64,000 bases of DNA from Henriciella sp. (lineage in GTDB: Bacteria; Pseudomonadota; Alphaproteobacteria; Caulobacterales; Hyphomonadaceae). Each line of letters begins with the position of its first letter. Positions within the stretch are counted from its first letter, which is position 1. Shown here piece after piece: positions 18,597-27,553 of the stretch. The notes beneath the pieces are model-generated. The model saw nothing but the letters and a program-made list of their open reading frames with translations, ran no database searches and was not told the origin of the DNA. The stretch is from NCBI RefSeq assembly GCF_029937755.1, contig NZ_JAPYPG010000001.1, forward strand, positions 558,001 to 622,000, in the 5' to 3' direction. The position numbers and the translations under genes are program-made.

Positions 18597-19273
18597 CTGG
18601 CGCGGCGTTTTCTGTCGCCATCACAGCAGGAAGCGCCGAAGCGCGGCCGGACATGGCGCGGGCCGCAGACATGGCGGACAGTCTCTGCGCTGTCCTCCAG
18701 CCGGGTGACCTCGTCTTCAAGGGCGCGCGCACGTCGATCTGGACGGAAATTGCGGCGGGATGGTCGGATCAGGCCGACCGGCGATGGGGCCATGTCGGGC
18801 TGGTCTCGGGGCTCCGAAAACGTTCCGGTGACAGTCCGGTTTCAGACCGGAAATCTGGCGGGTGCACCGCCGAGATCGTTCACGCCGATACCGGCACGGG
18901 AAATCCGGCCGCCGACGCCGGACCAGGGGAGGAAATCGGCGAGGTCCGCGCGGTCGGGCTCGTGGAGTTTCTCGGCGATGTGGATCATGCCGGGATTTTC
19001 CGCCTGACGCTGTCCCCCGATCAGCGCGCCCGCATGATCGCCTGGGCGGGACAGGCCGCAGACCGTCATACCCCGTTCGACCGGGGCTATAATCTTGCGA
19101 GCCAGAACAATCTCTACTGCACCGAACTCATCTGGCGCGCGATGTCAGCCGGCCTCGGGCGAGACGCCATCCCGGAGAAGAGCACGCGGCTGGGGCGCAC
19201 CTATGTCGCGCTCTCGGACCTCTCCCTCCACCCGCTGGCGCAAGAGGTGATGGATGTGGATTTGGGGGAGTGA
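18578..19273 (+). CDS. YiiX-type NlpC/P60-like cysteine hydrolase, secreted
   Basis: 231 residues. Starting at GTG 18578 gives a signal peptide (LLKILTGAAFSVAITAGSAEA). The catalytic parts fit the permuted papain-like YiiX/YebB family: QPGDLVFKGARTSIWTEI, RRWGHVGLVSG (His), EIVHAD and NLYCTELIWRAMSAG (Cys). Such proteins are predicted to act on amide bonds in peptidoglycan or lipoproteins, but no substrate is certain. It overlaps the preceding lipoprotein gene and converges on the alginate-export-like gene with 18 nt between stops. Confidence 0.78.
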   Translation: MLLKILTGAAFSVAITAGSAEARPDMARAADMADSLCAVLQPGDLVFKGARTSIWTEIAAGWSDQADRRWGHVGLVSGLRKRSGDSPVSDRKSGGCTAEIVHADTGTGNPAADAGPGEEIGEVRAVGLVEFLGDVDHAGIFRLTLSPDQRARMIAWAGQAADRHTPFDRGYNLASQNNLYCTELIWRAMSAGLGRDAIPEKSTRLGRTYVALSDLSLHPLAQEVMDVDLGE

Positions 19274-19291
19274 CGCAAGGCTCGCCAAGGG

Positions 19292-20683
19292 TCAAAAAGT
19301 CACCGTCAGCTGTCCGTAACCGAACAGCGTCCTGTCGCCTTCCGGCCCACCCGGGACATTTCGGGCGAACTCACCATAGAAGAGGGCCGAGGCACCGAGC
19401 TCCAGACGCAGGCTGTCCGGGACGAGCCAGTAGCGCAGGCGGCTGTCAATCGTATGGCCAATAAAATCGCCGGACCGGCCTGACGGGTCGCGCAGGCCGG
19501 CAGTGATCCAACTATCTGTATCAGAGGCCAGGAACGCGGCGTGGTAGTAAAGCCGCGCGTCCCAACGGTGCCCCGGCTTGACCTCTACCCGGAAGCCGGG
19601 CGCCTTGAGATTGGCGGGTGTCAGCGGCCCGTGAATTGATGTGTTGTTCAGGTCGGAACGGCGCGAACCAAAGAGCCGCTCATGCTGATCGAAGGCAAGG
19701 TCCGTCGGTTCCTCGTCCCCGCTGGCATAATAGTATTCGAAGGCAAAGCGTGGTTGCCACGGCGCCCTCCAAGTATAGCCGAGCGCGGCAAACAGCATTT
19801 CGGCATCAACCTTGAGACTTTGCGTATCGGCAGGATTGCTGGTCGCGTATCGCGTGCCTCGTCTGACAGCTGCTTCAAGATCGACATCCCATTGCCCGGG
19901 TGTGGGTTTGCGGTAAAGCCGGGCTCCTGGAGCGATGTAGGAACGGTCAGCCGTCTGGACATCGGACATGTCTCGCTCTTCCAGCCCGTAGACGAACATC
20001 TCACCCCACAGGCCTGGCGCCGCGTCCGGCAGGATATCGGCGCGGCGATAGTGGACGCCCCAGATCCGCCTCCCCCACTGTTCCTCGTCTCCGGACAGCT
20101 CATTGTCGTCGAGGGCGGGCCGCGTGTTCGGGAAGCGCGCGGTTGGCGAGACATGAAAGAGGTGCAATTCGTCACCGCGCGGGTGGCGTGAGACAAGGTG
20201 CACGCCTGTATAAGACTTGATGACATTGGCGAAGTCCGGGCGCTCGATCTGCCGCTTTGAGCCAATCGACACCGTCATTCGCCCCAGCTTCAGCTCCGTT
20301 TCAGAGGCGGTTCCGAGAAGCCCCGGCAGGCCGTCGGCGCGGACGTAAAGCTGGAGCATATCAAGCGGATTTGCGATGCTGGACGAAAGTGGTGTGCCGC
20401 TATCGGCGAGATAGGTGCGGCTGTCCTGAAGCTCGATACCGAAGAAAAGCGGGCCGGTGTCGGCCTCAGCGAGCAGAAGGGAGCGAAAGGCGAGCAGCTG
20501 GTCGGCCCCCTTGCGTCCGGCACGGAACTGACCCTCGAGGGATTCGTAGCGCATGCGGCTTTCGCCTTTCAGCACGAGCCAGTCCGGCGCATCCACTGCG
20601 GTTTCCAGACGGAAGGCGTCCTCGGCTGCTGCCGCGCCCGAGAGCGCTGCTCCCAGCGCGAGCGCCAGTATCGGTCGAAGCAT
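19292..20683 (-). CDS. alginate-export family outer-membrane barrel protein
   Basis: 463 residues, signal peptide MLRPILALALGAALSGAAAA, then a long beta-barrel ending in aromatic FGYGQLTVTF. WLVLKGESRMRYESLEGQFRAG, LLAFRSLLLAEAD and KLGRMTVSIGSKR match the alginate_exp (AlgE-like) family, which exports or passes anionic polysaccharides and other solutes. No alginate synthesis genes are nearby, so the substrate is open. It is 23 bp downstream of a small lipoprotein gene on the same strand and may be co-transcribed with it. Confidence 0.78.
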   Translation of the reverse strand: MLRPILALALGAALSGAAAAEDAFRLETAVDAPDWLVLKGESRMRYESLEGQFRAGRKGADQLLAFRSLLLAEADTGPLFFGIELQDSRTYLADSGTPLSSSIANPLDMLQLYVRADGLPGLLGTASETELKLGRMTVSIGSKRQIERPDFANVIKSYTGVHLVSRHPRGDELHLFHVSPTARFPNTRPALDDNELSGDEEQWGRRIWGVHYRRADILPDAAPGLWGEMFVYGLEERDMSDVQTADRSYIAPGARLYRKPTPGQWDVDLEAAVRRGTRYATSNPADTQSLKVDAEMLFAALGYTWRAPWQPRFAFEYYYASGDEEPTDLAFDQHERLFGSRRSDLNNTSIHGPLTPANLKAPGFRVEVKPGHRWDARLYYHAAFLASDTDSWITAGLRDPSGRSGDFIGHTIDSRLRYWLVPDSLRLELGASALFYGEFARNVPGGPEGDRTLFGYGQLTVTF

Positions 20684-20706
20684 AGCGGTTCCCGTCAGGC
20701 TTGGGG

Positions 20707-21102
20707 TCAGGCTGGCGTGAATTCGAGTGTCCCGCTGGCACCTGCAGGCAGGGTGGTGCGACAGATGCCGTCCGCAAAAGTACCGAAGGGGCAGGCCATG
20801 CCTTCCTCCTCCAGGGTAAGCGTCAGCGGCGCGTCCTCAGCAGAATAGGTGCAGCTTGCAGAGACAAGACTGCGTAGGGCAATGACATCATGGGACTCGC
20901 CTCCGCGCCCGTTGATGTCCCGTGCCGCTTTGCGCCCGCGACTATTCGTGGCTGTGCAGTCAACACTCCAGCTGCCGGAACCGACAGCCTGCAGCACGAG
21001 GTCACCGCTGGGTGTGCCCGGCGCCACTGCGCTGCCCGGTGTCGTGCATGCGGCACCAATCAGACCCGCTGCGGCAAGAACCATTGTGAGACTGAGTTTC
21101 AT
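20707..21102 (-). CDS. hypothetical lipoprotein
   Basis: 131 residues, signal LTMVLAAAGLIGAAC with lipobox IGAAC, then a small domain with cysteines at SVDCTAT, SASCTYS, MACPFG and GICRTT, probably two disulfides. GGGAGGAAGCG precedes the ATG at 21102. No family recognised. It lies upstream of the alginate-export-like gene and divergent elements separate it from the ArsR gene by 71 bp. Confidence 0.7.
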   Translation of the reverse strand: MKLSLTMVLAAAGLIGAACTTPGSAVAPGTPSGDLVLQAVGSGSWSVDCTATNSRGRKAARDINGRGGESHDVIALRSLVSASCTYSAEDAPLTLTLEEEGMACPFGTFADGICRTTLPAGASGTLEFTPA

Positions 21103-21173
21103 CGCTTCCTCCCTTTGACAATTGGAGGATAGCGTCAGACGAATTATATTTCAATATTCGATCGACTATTGAT

Positions 21174-21509
21174 TTAACAAGTGACCTTCCGGAGCTCCGC
21201 CAATGGCGCGCACACTTCCGGGTGCCCGTGGCAACAGGTTTCCACCAGAGACATCAGCAGGCCGTTCACTGCGTCAATCTCGGCGCGGTAGATCATGTGG
21301 CGTCCATCCCTGCGAACGCTGATCAGGCCGGATTGAACGAGTATTGTCAGATGCGAGGAGAGCTTGTTGGGCGCGACCTGAAGCTGGCGGGCAATGGCAC
21401 CAGCCTGAAGGCCCTGCTCTCCGGCTTCCATCAGCGCGCGGAAGGTCAGCAGCCGCGTCTCCTGTGAGAGCGCGGAAAGCTTGTCCAGAGTAACGGATAG
21501 ATCCACCAA
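21174..21509 (-). CDS. ArsR family transcription regulator with C-terminal CC...C motif
   Basis: About 111 residues, winged helix-turn-helix: DKLSALSQETRLLTFRALM, AGAIARQLQVAPNKLSSHL (recognition helix) and the wing GLISVRRDGRHMIYRAE. The tail ETCCHGHPEVCAPL has vicinal cysteines plus a third, similar in style to As(III)/Sb(III)-sensing ArsR proteins with C-terminal thiolate sites. The start is placed at TTG 21509, 10 nt after AGGAGG; longer frames run to 21563. No arsenic resistance gene is adjacent, so its targets may be elsewhere or the flanking envelope genes. Confidence 0.85.
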   Translation of the reverse strand: MVDLSVTLDKLSALSQETRLLTFRALMEAGEQGLQAGAIARQLQVAPNKLSSHLTILVQSGLISVRRDGRHMIYRAEIDAVNGLLMSLVETCCHGHPEVCAPLAELRKVTC

Positions 21510-21616
21510 TTGTTGAAGTCCTCCTTGGCATCGTAAGACACTCTCAATTCGAACAGGTGTCAAACAAGGCGGCGATCAAACCAGCCATATCTCCTCTCTG
21601 GCGCGCATCTCCAATG

Positions 21617-21648
21617 CTAAAACGCCTGCGAGCCGTCGGACCCGCAGG
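21617..21648 (-). terminator. rho-independent terminator of the porin gene
   Basis: CGCCTGCG (21621-21628) pairs with CGCAGGCG (21641-21648) around a 12-nt loop. On the minus strand a TTTTAG tract follows (AAAA at 21617-21620). It lies 28 bp after the porin stop codon. Confidence 0.75.
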
Positions 21649-21675
21649 CGCTTCCAGTGAAAGCGGTGTGCGGCC

Positions 21676-23163
21676 CTAGAAGGCCGAGTGGATGCCGACG
21701 AGGAGGACGTCGGTCTTGGCGTCCTTGTCGGACCAGGTGCTGCCATCCGGGAAATTGCCGCCGCTGACAAAGTTGAGCGGGGCAAAGCCGTCGGCACGGA
21801 TGACCTCGCCGAAGAGGTTCACATTGTCGATCAGATACTTCGAATAGCCGAGCACGACCTGGTTCTGGCGTTCCCAGGGGGCACCGTCATCGCCTGCGCG
21901 GAACTTGCTGAACTCGAGCGAGACATAGGAGTCGCGCTTGCCTGAAAGCAGCGTGCCGCCGAGGCCATAGCGGCCACCCACTGTCCATGACCGGGTCTTC
22001 TGGGCTTCATAGACGCTGAGCGGGTTGGTCGGATCCGGCACCGCAGAGCCCGGCCAGACATCCGTCGTTTCCGCGAATTCTCCGAGCAGTTCGAGACCGG
22101 CAAGGTCGAGCCGGCCATAGGCCGCCCAGGCCGGATTGTTCTCATCGCATGGATTGAGATGGAAAACCGGATAGGACTGGCAGTATGGGCTGCCATGTTC
22201 ATAGCTCGCGCCGAGCATCAGCTGATTTTCGCCGTCCATGTGGAACGTGTAGTTCGCATCGACCGCGAAATTGTTGAGGCGCGAGGGGACATCGGTGCCC
22301 TCGACCGGCGCATTGGCCGCGCGGAACTGTGCACCGCCCTGAATGGCCATGGCGCGGATCATCCAGTTCTCGTCGACATAGCCAAACTGCGCGCCATAGG
22401 CGAGGCCGGCAAAGGAGTGCCAGCTAGTCGAGTTGGTGAACGGACTGACCGTGTCATTGAGGCCGAACGGTGTATCGACCTTGCCGATGAGCGCGTAGAG
22501 CGGCGACTCATCAAGATTGCCGAGCATCACCCAGGCGCGCTGCATGACAAGCTGGTTGCGCTCAAGGTCGGCAATCGTGCCGGACCCGAAATTCTGCTGC
22601 GGATTGTAGAGGATCTCGGCATAGCCGCTCAGCCAGTCGGAGAAATTGGCCGTGAAGCCGAGCTGGGCCGAGTGGATCAGGGCTTCGGAGACCTCGTCGC
22701 CAATCTGGTTGGCCGAGGTCGGGTTGCGCATCAGATAGCCGAACTTGGAGGGCCGGTTGCTCTCCTGATAGTTCGCGATGGCGACGATGGAGCCGCTCAC
22801 CGTCAGCGGCGTGGCCAGCCGGTCGTCGGCACGCGCCTCAAGCTGGATGATCGGCTTCTTGTTGACCTGTTCAGCCGCGTCCAGCACGTCGAACCCGTAG
22901 GCGGCATTGGTACTGACGAAGCCGGTCTGGCTAGCCAGCGTCTCAGTCGCCAGGTCCGGCCCCTCGCTTGCCGGGACGCGTTCAATGTCCCTGTCCTCGA
23001 TCACATCTTCAAGACGGGCCATCAGGGCCGCGTTCTGCGCTTCGAGCTTCTCGATGCGCGACAGCAGCTCCTCATTGCTCGGCGCCTCTGCGCTGGCCTG
23101 CGGCATGGATGCGAGCATGGCAACGAGCGCGACGCCCGAGGCCAGCCGGTAGTTGATTGTCAT
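21676..23163 (-). CDS. outer-membrane porin, possibly LbtU-like
   Basis: 495 residues: signal peptide (ASGVALVAMLASMPQASA), a coiled coil (NEELLSRIEKLEAQNAALMA) of the kind that trimeric or peptidoglycan-linked porins carry, then a barrel from about residue 110 ending in KTDVLLVGIHSAF with terminal Phe. The layout and segments such as LSGYAEILYNPQQNFG and ALIGKVDTPFGLNDTVSPF recall LbtU-type siderophore porins, but I hold that loosely. GAGGGG precedes the ATG. A terminator follows. Two cysteines (PYCQ, NPCDE) may form a loop disulfide. Confidence 0.7.
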   Translation of the reverse strand: MTINYRLASGVALVAMLASMPQASAEAPSNEELLSRIEKLEAQNAALMARLEDVIEDRDIERVPASEGPDLATETLASQTGFVSTNAAYGFDVLDAAEQVNKKPIIQLEARADDRLATPLTVSGSIVAIANYQESNRPSKFGYLMRNPTSANQIGDEVSEALIHSAQLGFTANFSDWLSGYAEILYNPQQNFGSGTIADLERNQLVMQRAWVMLGNLDESPLYALIGKVDTPFGLNDTVSPFTNSTSWHSFAGLAYGAQFGYVDENWMIRAMAIQGGAQFRAANAPVEGTDVPSRLNNFAVDANYTFHMDGENQLMLGASYEHGSPYCQSYPVFHLNPCDENNPAWAAYGRLDLAGLELLGEFAETTDVWPGSAVPDPTNPLSVYEAQKTRSWTVGGRYGLGGTLLSGKRDSYVSLEFSKFRAGDDGAPWERQNQVVLGYSKYLIDNVNLFGEVIRADGFAPLNFVSGGNFPDGSTWSDKDAKTDVLLVGIHSAF

Positions 23164-23323
23164 TATTGTTCCCCTCAGTCTTCATGGTCTGCATTCATAG
23201 CGACCGAGGAGAGAGCTGAAGCCGCAGGGTTTCCAACAGGTTACCCCGCCGCCAAACGCGTAGCATTTGCCGCAGGTCACGTTGCGGCAGTGAGGCGCTG
23301 TCGCATGCCCGGCAGCGTGAGAA

Positions 23324-24385
23324 CTAGTCGCCCGGCACGCCGACATCCTTGCCGAGCGTGCCCTGCACATAGAGCTTGGTCACGAAGACGGTGACCACGA
23401 CCAGCATCGGCGTGGCGAGAAGCACGCCAAGTGGCCCGAGCAGCATGCCGAAGGCGAGAATGGCCACGAGCGTCAGGGCTGGCGGGATAGAGGCGGCCTT
23501 CTTCTGGATCATCGGATAGATGAGGTTCGCCTCAAGCTGCGAGATGCCGAGATAGGCCAGCGCGGTCCAGAGCGCGGTCATGGGCCCCACGGTGAAAGCC
23601 AGCAATATCCCCGGTATGGCCGAAACGAGCGGGCCGACTGTCGGCACGAACTGCGCAACGCCTGCAATGAGCGCCAGGCCGATAAAAGCCGGCACGCCGA
23701 GCAGCCAGAGCGCAAGGCCGATCAGCACGGCGATCACGATCATGTCGACCGTAATGCCGAGCAGCCATTTGCGCAGGGCAATCCCGGAAGCATCGAGCGC
23801 ATCGCCGACCTTATCGTCCACGCCCTTGGGAAAGAGGGTGAGCACACCCTTGCAATAGGCGCTCGCCGAAGTAGTGATGAAGGCGGCTGCGAAGAGGACC
23901 AGGAGGGCTGTGGTGACGCCGGAGGCGAAGGGAAAGGCGAACCCGCCGGCCCCCGTAACCATCTCGCGAAACGACCCGCCCTTTGAATTGCCCGAGGTAA
24001 ATCGCTCGATCTCGGTCACAAGCGCAGCGCCGAGTGGGTGGCCTTCCAGCGTATCCTTCGCCCGTGCCCAGGCGTCCGGCAGGCGGTCCATCACGCTCGA
24101 GAACGCAGACGCAAGCTGCGCCCCGAACAGGCCGATCGTTACTGCCAGGACAGCAAATATCGTGAATGCGCCCAGCGCGAGGGCGAGCCCTTTCGGCATT
24201 GTTACGGCCTTGCGTATCGCATCCGCAATGCCGTGAACCGCAATCGCCAGCAGCACTGCGGCGAATGCAAGCATCAGCGCATCGCGCACCGCCCAGAGGA
24301 AGAGCGCAAGCGCGACGACCAGCGCCGTCAGGAGCAGCCTCGCGGTAAATGAGGCGGAGGGCGGTGTTTGGCTAGCGCTGGTCAA
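23324..24385 (-). CDS. AI-2E family transporter (PerM/YdiK-like permease)
   Basis: 353 residues with 8 predicted transmembrane helices and a large periplasmic helical part (about 60-150). The signature GLALIAGVAQFVPTVGPLVSAIPG and the terminal GVLLATPMLVVVTVFV are typical of the AI-2E exporter/PerM superfamily, whose members export AI-2 or act in Na+/H+ exchange; the substrate here is unknown. The start is TTG 24385, which overlaps the TGA of the upstream UPF0391 gene in TTGA, so the two are coupled. Confidence 0.85.
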   Translation of the reverse strand: MTSASQTPPSASFTARLLLTALVVALALFLWAVRDALMLAFAAVLLAIAVHGIADAIRKAVTMPKGLALALGAFTIFAVLAVTIGLFGAQLASAFSSVMDRLPDAWARAKDTLEGHPLGAALVTEIERFTSGNSKGGSFREMVTGAGGFAFPFASGVTTALLVLFAAAFITTSASAYCKGVLTLFPKGVDDKVGDALDASGIALRKWLLGITVDMIVIAVLIGLALWLLGVPAFIGLALIAGVAQFVPTVGPLVSAIPGILLAFTVGPMTALWTALAYLGISQLEANLIYPMIQKKAASIPPALTLVAILAFGMLLGPLGVLLATPMLVVVTVFVTKLYVQGTLGKDVGVPGD

Positions 24386-24555
24386 GTGACTTTCTTGAAG
24401 ACAGTCAGACCGAGAACAAGCAGCACGGCGAAGAGCACGAGCGCTGCGATGAACAGGAACATGGCGATATCGACGGCGGCACCGGCAATGCCTGTCAGGC
24501 CGAGGACCCCGGCAATCAGCGCGATGATGAGGAAGACGAAAGCAAGCTTGATCAT
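24382..24555 (-). CDS. UPF0391 (DUF1328, YtjA-like) small membrane protein
   Basis: 57 residues, almost entirely two hydrophobic helices: KLAFVFLIIALIAGVLGLTG and AMFLFIAALVLFAVLLVLGL. This is the complete DUF1328/UPF0391 pattern. Function unknown; homologs are often stress-induced. The ATG at 24555 is the family start. Its TGA overlaps the TTG start of the AI-2E family gene. Confidence 0.88.
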   Translation of the reverse strand: MIKLAFVFLIIALIAGVLGLTGIAGAAVDIAMFLFIAALVLFAVLLVLGLTVFKKVT

Positions 24556-24688
24556 GGGCAAGGTCCGTTGTGCTGAAGCTACGACAGGATAACCGGAGGC
24601 GTGGCGGATGGTTCCTCGATGCAGGAAAGATAGCCGGGCCGGATTGTGCGCCCGCAAGCATCTCGCCCCTTGCGCCTTTCCTCGCACT

Positions 24689-24703
24689 TGTTACCTAATA
24701 ACG
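24689..24703 (+). promoter_or_regulatory. possible Zur-type operator (GTTA-N5-TAAC dyad)
   Basis: The 13-bp dyad GTTACCTAATAAC lies just upstream of the small His-containing ORF and the ZnuD-like receptor. It resembles Zur sites of the form GTTATnnnATAAC with one mismatch. The overlap with the start region would let a repressor block the cluster. A single site with modest match, so tentative. Confidence 0.35.
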
Positions 24704-24705
24704 CT

Positions 24706-25011
24706 ATGCGTGGGCTCTCCCCTTCCCTTTCGGTGAAGATCCTTTTCACCGCCCTGTTCCTCTGGGTTCAGGGGGCTGCGCTTTATGATGCCGCCGCCCA
24801 TGGCGAACAGCCGCACGAACACTATGGCGTCTCGTGTGAGCTGTCGGTTGCGGTTACAGCCGAGGTCGCGCCGCTCCCCACCGCCCCGGTACTGCCCAAA
24901 CCGCTGCGCGCGATTATTGTGGCCGAACAGCCGGCCATCGATTTCCGGCCCTGGTCGCATCCGCCCGGACGCGCACCGCCGCCGCGAAGTCCCCCTGCCC
25001 TTCATCAATAG
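24706..25011 (+). CDS. small secreted or membrane-tethered protein upstream of zinc receptor
   Basis: 101 residues. N-terminal hydrophobic helix (SVKILFTALFLWVQGAALYDA), then a His-containing stretch AAHGEQPHEHYGVSCELS and a Pro-rich tail ending PPGRAPPPRSPPALHQ. The HGEQPHEH sequence and the position 71 bp before a ZnuD-like receptor suggest a metal-related role, which is inference. Short proteins of similar build often precede metal TonB receptors in this group. ATG 24706 chosen; the earlier in-frame ATG at 24646 gives no better start. Confidence 0.6.
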   Translation: MRGLSPSLSVKILFTALFLWVQGAALYDAAAHGEQPHEHYGVSCELSVAVTAEVAPLPTAPVLPKPLRAIIVAEQPAIDFRPWSHPPGRAPPPRSPPALHQ

Positions 25012-25082
25012 AGACTGACCGCCGCCCGCGCCGCCTTCTGAGCGCTGGGCGTCATCCCTGTTGATCGAAGGATTTTCCTCCC

Positions 25083-27218
25083 ATGTTTTGCAATTCGCTG
25101 CGCCGCACGCTTGCGGCAACCCTGATCGCGGGCGCGAGCCCGCTGGCCCTTGTCCATGCCCAGGAGGCCGATACCCCCGCCGAAGACGCACCCGAAAAAC
25201 TCTCCACCGTCATCGTCACGGGCGTCGGCCCGAGCCGCGACACTGACGAGATGATCGGCAATGCCACAGCCGTCAGCCGCGAGGACATCGTCCAGACCCT
25301 GCAGGCCTCGCTCGGCAATACGCTGGACAACCAGCCGGGCGTCTCCACCACGCATTTCGGCCAGGCCGCGAGCCGTCCGGTCCTGCGCGGGCTTGGCGCC
25401 GAACGCGTGCTGGTGCTGACCAATGGCATCGGTGTGATCGATGCCTCCGCCGCCTCACCTGACCACCAGGTGGCCGGTGACGGCATCGATGCCGAGAAGA
25501 TCGAAATCCTGCGCGGCCCGGCCGCGCTGGCCTATGGCGGGCAGGCGATTGGCGGGGTCGTCAATGTTATCGACGGCCTGATCGCCGAAAAGCTGCCTGA
25601 GCGGGCCATTTCCGGCGAAGCCTATGGTGCGGTGAACAGCGTCAATGATGGCGGCGACGAAGGCGCGGTGAAGACGAAATTCGCCGCCGGGCCTTTCGTT
25701 CTCAGCCTGTCAGCCTCAGGCCGCGACTTCGGCGACTATGACATTCCGGACTTCGCCGAGTCTTCGGCGCTGCGCGCGGCTGAGCACGCTGAAGGCGGCG
25801 AGGAAGAAGACGGCCATGCAGAGGCCCGCGATACGCTGGAAAACTCTTTCGTGGAAACCGGGTCGCTGGCCGCTGGCCTGTCCTGGGTCGGTGATGGCGC
25901 CTTTGCCGGCGTGGCCGTGCGCAGGCAGGAGTCGCAGTATGGCCTGCCGGGTCATGCCGGCCACCATGAAGAGGAAGACGGCGGTGAGGAAGCGGAAGCG
26001 CATGAGGAAGAGATGCCCTTCATCGACCTCGAACAGACCCGTATCGATCTACGCGCTGGCGCCGACCTCGACAGCGGTCCTTTCACCCGCATCGCGGGCA
26101 ATGTCTCCATGGCCGATTATGAGCATGTCGAGTTCGAGGCGCCGGGGGAGCCGGGCACGCGCTATGAGAGCGATGGCACGGAAGGCCGCGTCGAAATCGG
26201 CACCGACTTTGCCGGCTTCGAGGGCGCGCTTGGTGTCCAGGCGCTCGACAAGACGCTGGACGCGTTCGGCGACGAGGCCTTCATCACGAAGACCGATACC
26301 CGGTCGACCGGCCTCTTCGCCTACCAGACAAGAGAATGGGACAATGGCTTCGGCATTGAGGGCGGGCTTCGCTACGACACGACCGAACTCGACAATGTGA
26401 ATGCCGGGGCGAAGACGTTTGATCTGGTCTCCGGCTCGTTTGGCCTGCACCAGCACTGGGAGACGGGTTGGTTCCTTGGCGGTCAGGTGAGCTGGACCGA
26501 GCGCGCACCGAATGAGAGCGAACTCTTCGCCGATGGCGCTCACCTCGCCACCAGCCAGTATGAGGTCGGCAATACAGGCCTCGAAAAGGAACGTGGTCTC
26601 AACCTCGAAGGCACCCTCCGCTGGCGCGGAGATCGTAGGTTCGGCGTAGGCGCAAACATCTTCCGCACCGAATTTGACGGCTTTATCTATCTGACCCCCG
26701 GCACGACCACGATTGATGGCGTCGCCGTGGACGAAGTCGAGGAGCTGCCCGTCTACCTCTTCAGCCAGCAGGATGCGAGCTTCACCGGTGGCGAGATCTA
26801 TGCCGACTATGAGCTTGATGACGGCCCGTTTGGCGCTGACTGGAGCGGCAAGGCAAGCGTCGACTATGTGTCGGCGGAGCTGGATGGCGGCGGCAATGTC
26901 CCGCTTATCCCGCCGCTAACACTCAACGCATCGCTCGATGGTGACTGGGGACTGGTCTCGGCCGGCGCCAGCGTCACCATGGCGGGCGACCAGGACGATC
27001 CGGGCGAGGGCGAACGGCCGACCGAGGGTTACACCACGCTCGACCTGCGCACCGCGCTCGACGTGTCGGAGTGGGGCATCGGCCAGCAGGGAACGGAGCT
27101 TTTCCTGGAAGCGCGCAATGTGACGGATGAAGAGGTGCGCTATGCGACCTCGGTTCTGAAGGACAGCGTGCCGGCGCCGGGGCGGAACATCCGCGGTGGC
27201 GTGAGGGTCGTCTTTTAG
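25083..27218 (+). CDS. ZnuD-like TonB-dependent zinc receptor
   Basis: 711 residues: signal peptide (LAATLIAGASPLALVHAQ), plug (STVIVTGVGPSRDTDEMIG, GNTLDNQPGVSTTHFGQAAS, LRGLGAERVLVLTNG), then a 22-strand barrel ending GRNIRGGVRVVF. Two loops rich in His, Glu and Asp (HAEGGEEEDGHAEA at about 237 and GHAGHHEEEDGGEEAEAHEE near 300) are the hallmark of ZnuD-type zinc importers. It lies downstream of a small His-containing protein, with a Zur-like dyad ahead of both, and a strong terminator follows. Copper or another metal is the main alternative. Confidence 0.85.
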   Translation: MFCNSLRRTLAATLIAGASPLALVHAQEADTPAEDAPEKLSTVIVTGVGPSRDTDEMIGNATAVSREDIVQTLQASLGNTLDNQPGVSTTHFGQAASRPVLRGLGAERVLVLTNGIGVIDASAASPDHQVAGDGIDAEKIEILRGPAALAYGGQAIGGVVNVIDGLIAEKLPERAISGEAYGAVNSVNDGGDEGAVKTKFAAGPFVLSLSASGRDFGDYDIPDFAESSALRAAEHAEGGEEEDGHAEARDTLENSFVETGSLAAGLSWVGDGAFAGVAVRRQESQYGLPGHAGHHEEEDGGEEAEAHEEEMPFIDLEQTRIDLRAGADLDSGPFTRIAGNVSMADYEHVEFEAPGEPGTRYESDGTEGRVEIGTDFAGFEGALGVQALDKTLDAFGDEAFITKTDTRSTGLFAYQTREWDNGFGIEGGLRYDTTELDNVNAGAKTFDLVSGSFGLHQHWETGWFLGGQVSWTERAPNESELFADGAHLATSQYEVGNTGLEKERGLNLEGTLRWRGDRRFGVGANIFRTEFDGFIYLTPGTTTIDGVAVDEVEELPVYLFSQQDASFTGGEIYADYELDDGPFGADWSGKASVDYVSAELDGGGNVPLIPPLTLNASLDGDWGLVSAGASVTMAGDQDDPGEGERPTEGYTTLDLRTALDVSEWGIGQQGTELFLEARNVTDEEVRYATSVLKDSVPAPGRNIRGGVRVVF

Positions 27219-27227
27219 ATCCATCGG

Positions 27228-27264
27228 CCCCTCCCCTCATGTTTTCAGAGGGGAGGGGATTTTT
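27228..27264 (+). terminator. rho-independent terminator of the zinc receptor gene
   Basis: CCCCTCCCCTC (27228-27238) pairs perfectly with GAGGGGAGGGG (27248-27258) around a 9-nt loop, followed by ATTTTTG. It is 10 bp after the receptor stop codon. Confidence 0.88.
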
Positions 27265-27377
27265 GCAACATTCCTGTTTTCTTTGGGGCCGCACCTTGCC
27301 GCGCAGGGTGCGCGCCCGTAGTGAGCGCCTTCTCCTGCGCGACAATGCGCGTACCGAACCGAGAAAGGAGACGTCGA

Positions 27378-27458
27378 ATGACTCATTGCGTACGCAAGTC
27401 CACCATCGTCGGCTACCGTTCTCCCGGTCCGGATTATCGCCCATCTGCGCAAGGCTGA
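27378..27458 (+). CDS. possible 26-residue peptide
   Basis: A short ORF, MTHCVRKSTIVGYRSPGPDY and six more residues. Its support is a near-ideal AAGGAG 7 nt before the ATG inside the otherwise geneless stretch 27265-27553. No family recognised and no codon-bias test was possible. It may instead be a chance ORF or a leader for the next small gene, 95 bp downstream. Confidence 0.3.
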   Translation: MTHCVRKSTIVGYRSPGPDYRPSAQG

Positions 27459-27553
27459 GACCCAGCTGAGCTGAAGTGATGCGTCATCCGTGACGCACGA
27501 GGCGGCGCCGGCGCACCGCTTCACGCTATCCATTTCAAATCATCCAGGTTCCC

